From CAWCUZ01 sp963798795 (GTDB taxonomy: Bacteria; Acidobacteriota; Vicinamibacteria; Vicinamibacterales; SCN-69-37), in the NCBI GenBank assembly GCA_963798795.1, contig CAWCUZ010000002.1, positions 62,001 through 126,000 on the forward strand: 64,000 nucleotides of DNA, read 5' to 3'. A program made the translations under genes and the position numbers. Within the stretch, counting starts at the first letter, position 1, and every line of letters starts with the position of its first letter. The notes under the pieces are model-generated. The model did no database searches. It saw only the letters and a program-made list of their open reading frames with translations, and was not told where the DNA came from. Below are positions 61,058 through 64,000 of the stretch, piece by piece.

Positions 61058-62794
61058 CCGTCCGCTCACGCACGTTTCTCGGCGCCTTCCTGACCAGCGT
61101 CGTCGCGCTCGGCGCCGCCACCCTGCTCGTCACCTGGCGCATCCGCCAGACGATGGTGGAGGACACCCGACGGAGTCTCACCCGCGAAGCCACCCTCGCC
61201 GCCCAGCTCCTCTCGGGACGCCCCGGGCTCGACGATCCCGACGCCGAAGCCGACCGCATCGGCCGCCTGATCGCCGAGCGCGTCACGTTCGTCGCGGCCG
61301 ATGGCCGCGTCGTCGGCGATTCCGAGGTGAGTTCCGCCGGGCTCGCGACGCTCGAGAACCATGCGGGGCGGCCCGAGATCGTCGAAGCCGGGCAAGCGGG
61401 TGCGGGCAGCGCGCGGCGTCGAAGCCGCACGACCGGGGTCGACACGCTCTACGCCGCGGTCGCGGTGCCGAACGGTCCGGTGGCGTTCGTCCGTGTGGCG
61501 CTGCCGCTGACGGACATCGAGGAACGGCTGGCCGCGGTGCGGCGGCTGGAACTGATCGGGCTCGGCGCCGGACTGGTTGCCGCGCTTGGCGTCACGTGGA
61601 TTGTCTCGACCCTGCTCAGCCGGCGCCTCCAGGCGATTGCCGACGTGGCGCGCCGGTACCGGGCCGGCGAATTTTCGCGACCGGTGCGCGACTACGGCCG
61701 CGACGAGATCGGCATCGTGGGCAATGCGCTGGAACAGACGGCGCGCGAGCTGGGGGCGCGGCTGCAGGACATGGCCCGCGAGCGGGCGCACATGGACGCG
61801 ATCCTCACCGGCATGGTCGAGGGGGTCGTGCTGGTCAACGCGGCGGGGCGGCTGGTGCTCACCAACCCGGCCCTGCGCTCGATGCTGCGCCTTCCCGAGG
61901 ACGCCGAGGGGCGGCACTACGTCGAGGTGGTGCGCCATCCCGACATCGCCGCGCAACTGGCGACGGCGCTCGGCGGCGCCGAACCGCCCGTGGCCGAGGT
62001 CCAGCTCGAGCGGGACGGGCGCCGGATTTTCGTCGCGCACGTCGTGCCGGTCGCGCGCGAACGCGGCGGCGGCGCGGTGCTGGTGCTCTACGACATCACG
62101 CCGCTCCGGCGCGCGGATCAGATCCGACGGGACTTCGTGGCGAACGTCTCGCACGAGCTCCGGACCCCGCTCACCGCGATCCGCGGCTATGTCGAGGCGC
62201 TGCAGGACGGCACGGCGAGTCCGCCACAGGTCCGGCAGTTCCTCGAGCATCATCGCGCGTCAGGCCGGCCGGATGGAGCGGCTGGTCAACGACCTGCTGC
62301 GCCTCGCGCGCCTCGATGCCGGACAGGAAACGCTCGACCGCACACGCTGCTCGCTGGCCGCACTGGTCACCGCCGTCGAGCACGACCTCAAGACGAACCT
62401 CGACGCACGGCAGCAGCGGCTGAACGTCTCAATCCCCGAGGAGGCCGCCGCGGTGGACGCCGATCCGGCCAAGCTCCAGGACGTGCTGCGGAACCTGATC
62501 GAGAACGCCAGCAACTACAGTCCGGAGGGCGCAGTCGTCGAGATCTCGTCGCGGCGGACCGACGGCACGGTCGAAGTCAGCATCGCCGACCGGGGGCCCG
62601 GCATTCCGCCGACGGACCTGCCGCGGATTTTCGAACGCTTCTATCGCGTCGACCGGTCGCGCACGCGCGACCCGGGTGGAACGGGGCTCGGCCTGTCGAT
62701 CGTGCGGCACCTCGTGGAGCTGCACGGCGGCACCGTCTCCGCCGCGAATCGCGACGGCGGCGGCAGCGTGTTCACCGTGCGGCTGCCGAGGTGA
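61054..62794 (+). CDS. PhoR-like sensor histidine kinase, one frameshift
   Basis: The repaired protein is 579 residues. It has two transmembrane helices (about 8-28 and 160-182) around a short periplasmic domain, then HAMP (about 183-240), PAS (about 250-345), HisKA with VSHELRTPLTAIRGY and HATPase_c with NLIENASNYSPEG, DRGPGIP and GGTGLGLSI. One extra c at 62248 shifts the frame between the dimerisation and ATPase domains. It partners the adjacent response regulator. Confidence 0.92.
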
Positions 62795-62818
62795 CGCCGT
62801 CCCGCCGGACCGGCCGCT

Positions 62819-63811
62819 TCAGATCGCCTGGCTGAGGTAGTAGCACGCCGCCCCAATCGCCGCCGACGCCGGAATCGTCAGCACCCACGCCCACACGATC
62901 TGCCCGGCGACGCCCCAGCGCACCGCCGACAGCCGCCGCGTGGCGCCGACGCCGACAATCGCGCCCGTGATCGTGTGCGTGGTGCTGATCCCGACGCCCG
63001 CGACCGTGGCCGTGTAGATCGCCACCGCCGCGCCCGTCTCGGCCGCGAAGCCGCCGGCCGGCGTCAGCTTGGTGATCTTCGTGCCCATCGTCCTGATGAT
63101 GCGCCAGCCGCCGGTGAGCGTCCCGAGGCTGATCGCGGTGTAGGACAGCATCTCGACCCAGAGCGGCACGTCGAACGCCGTCAGGTAGTGGCCCGCGACC
63201 AGCGCGCCCGTGATGATGCCCATCGTCTTCTGGGCGTCGTTGGCGCCGTGCATGAGGCTGTAGGCGGCGGCCGAGAGCAGCTGGAACCGCCTGAACCACC
63301 GATCCACCCGCGCGGGCGTGGTGTCGCGAAAGCCCCAGTAGATCGCCGTCATCACGAGCAGGCCGACGACGAGGCCGATGAGCGGCGCCACCACGATGAA
63401 GATGATCGTCTTCGTCCAGCCCGACGCGATGATGGCCCCGAACCCGGCGCGCGCCACCGCCGCGCCCGCATAGCCGCCGAACAGCGCGTGTGACGAGCTG
63501 GTCGGGAGGCCGAAGTACCACGTGAACAGGTTCCACGCGATGGCGCCCAGCAGGCCGCACAGGATCACCGTGTGCGTGACGGCGGTCAGATCCACCATGC
63601 CGGCGCCGACGGTCTTCGCCACGCCCGTGCCGACCCAGAAGGCCGCCGCGAAGTTGAAGAACGCCGCCCACGCGACGGCCTGCACGGGCGACAGGACGCG
63701 GGTCGAGACGACCGTGGCAATCGAATTCGCCGCGTCGTGGAATCCGTTGATGTAGTCGAAGACGAGCGCGACCAGGATGATCGCCAGGACGGACGCAAGC
63801 GCGAATGTCAC
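62819..63811 (-). CDS. pit: PiT-family inorganic phosphate transporter
   Basis: The 330-residue membrane protein has the two PiT signatures (DYINGFHDAANSIATVVSTR near residues 19-38 and GANDAQKTMGI near 190) and about ten helices. It is a low-affinity, cation-coupled phosphate carrier. The GTG start lies 8 nt from the preceding DUF47 stop with an AGGCGG site. It converges with the phoR-like gene. Confidence 0.95.
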   Translation of the reverse strand: MTFALASVLAIILVALVFDYINGFHDAANSIATVVSTRVLSPVQAVAWAAFFNFAAAFWVGTGVAKTVGAGMVDLTAVTHTVILCGLLGAIAWNLFTWYFGLPTSSSHALFGGYAGAAVARAGFGAIIASGWTKTIIFIVVAPLIGLVVGLLVMTAIYWGFRDTTPARVDRWFRRFQLLSAAAYSLMHGANDAQKTMGIITGALVAGHYLTAFDVPLWVEMLSYTAISLGTLTGGWRIIRTMGTKITKLTPAGGFAAETGAAVAIYTATVAGVGISTTHTITGAIVGVGATRRLSAVRWGVAGQIVWAWVLTIPASAAIGAACYYLSQAI

Positions 63812-63818
63812 GGGCCGC

Positions 63819-64000
63819 CTAGCCGTGCTTGACGACGACGCTCTCGATGACGTTGGCGACGTCCTCGCACGCGTCGGTGACCTGTTCGAGCACGTCGAAC
63901 AGCTCCTTCCACTTGATCAGGACGATCGGATCCGTCTCGCCGTCGAACAGCCCGCGGATCGCGGCCTGGTAGATCCGGTCGGCCTCGTTCTCGAGCCGGT
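63819..64000 (-). CDS. DUF47/PhoU-like Pit accessory protein (partial)
   Basis: Only the last 59 residues or so are in the window, continuing past the right edge. The visible part (IKWKELFDVLEQVTDACEDVANVIESVVVKHG, given as two blocks: IKWKELFDVLEQ and DACEDVANVIESVV) matches the C-terminal helix of DUF47 proteins that regulate Pit carriers. It is co-directional with pit and 7 nt upstream. Confidence 0.88.
   Translation of the reverse strand, partial: RLENEADRIYQAAIRGLFDGETDPIVLIKWKELFDVLEQVTDACEDVANVIESVVVKHG

Overview
The window is about 64 kb of high-GC bacterial chromosome. It has no phage, transposase, CRISPR or plasmid genes. The gene content points to Acidobacteriota, probably Vicinamibacteria-like. 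This is an inference from a duplicated-permease (ADOP-type) FtsX protein under a PadR regulator, a VWFA-related secreted protein of the type common in that phylum, an imuA-imuB-dnaE2 cassette, an MJ0619/Tes-like radical SAM enzyme and many leaderless-looking promoters. No marker gene in the window settles the taxonomy.

Layout: 0-5 kb holds an ABC ATPase, a Fis-type response regulator and a salvage/sugar-phosphate group (deoC, rpiB, hpt, upp) with a short citrate synthase-fold enzyme. 5.3-12.7 kb holds tRNA-Val(CAC), three small envelope or hypothetical genes, an MCE/Mla lipid-transport operon (mlaE-mlaF-mlaD), uvrB and a VWA protein. 12.7-19.4 kb holds a Rossmann-DHH phosphoesterase, a Cys/Met-metabolism PLP enzyme, a patatin-like membrane protein, greA, an rRNA/tRNA methyltransferase and rarA. 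19.4-30.4 kb is a tightly overlapped minus-strand run: mgtE, then recO-glyQ-glyS-ppdK-corA-mutL. 30.5-38.9 kb holds the ADOP permease with padR, a vapBC pair, the era-CBS transporter-ybeY-phoH cluster and a ROK sugar kinase. 38.9-42.4 kb holds aspS, hisS and a small secreted protein. 42.5-47.6 kb holds moaA, the radical SAM enzyme and msrPQ. 47.7-52.8 kb holds a nucleotide-sugar dehydrogenase, an esterase, an amidohydrolase and a Tat-exported class-V aminotransferase. 52.8-58.4 kb is the imuA-imuB-dnaE2 mutagenesis cassette. 58.4-64 kb holds an MFS exporter, a DsbD-N-like protein and a phosphate locus (phoB-like, phoR-like, pit, DUF47/PhoU-like).

Two features dominate the second look. First, eight or more short tandem arrays of degenerate 7-8-mers lie between 38.8 and 57.6 kb. 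Five sit immediately 5' of start codons at junctions of co-directional genes, some run into the ends of coding sequences, and one lies in frame inside dnaE2. Palindromic REP-like elements accompany them. Second, the reading frames in 16.5-29.6 kb and 43.6-47.6 kb, with scattered sites elsewhere, are broken by many single-base insertions and deletions in essential genes. This looks like unpolished long-read assembly rather than gene decay. Coordinates of the affected genes are the outer limits of the reconstructed gene.
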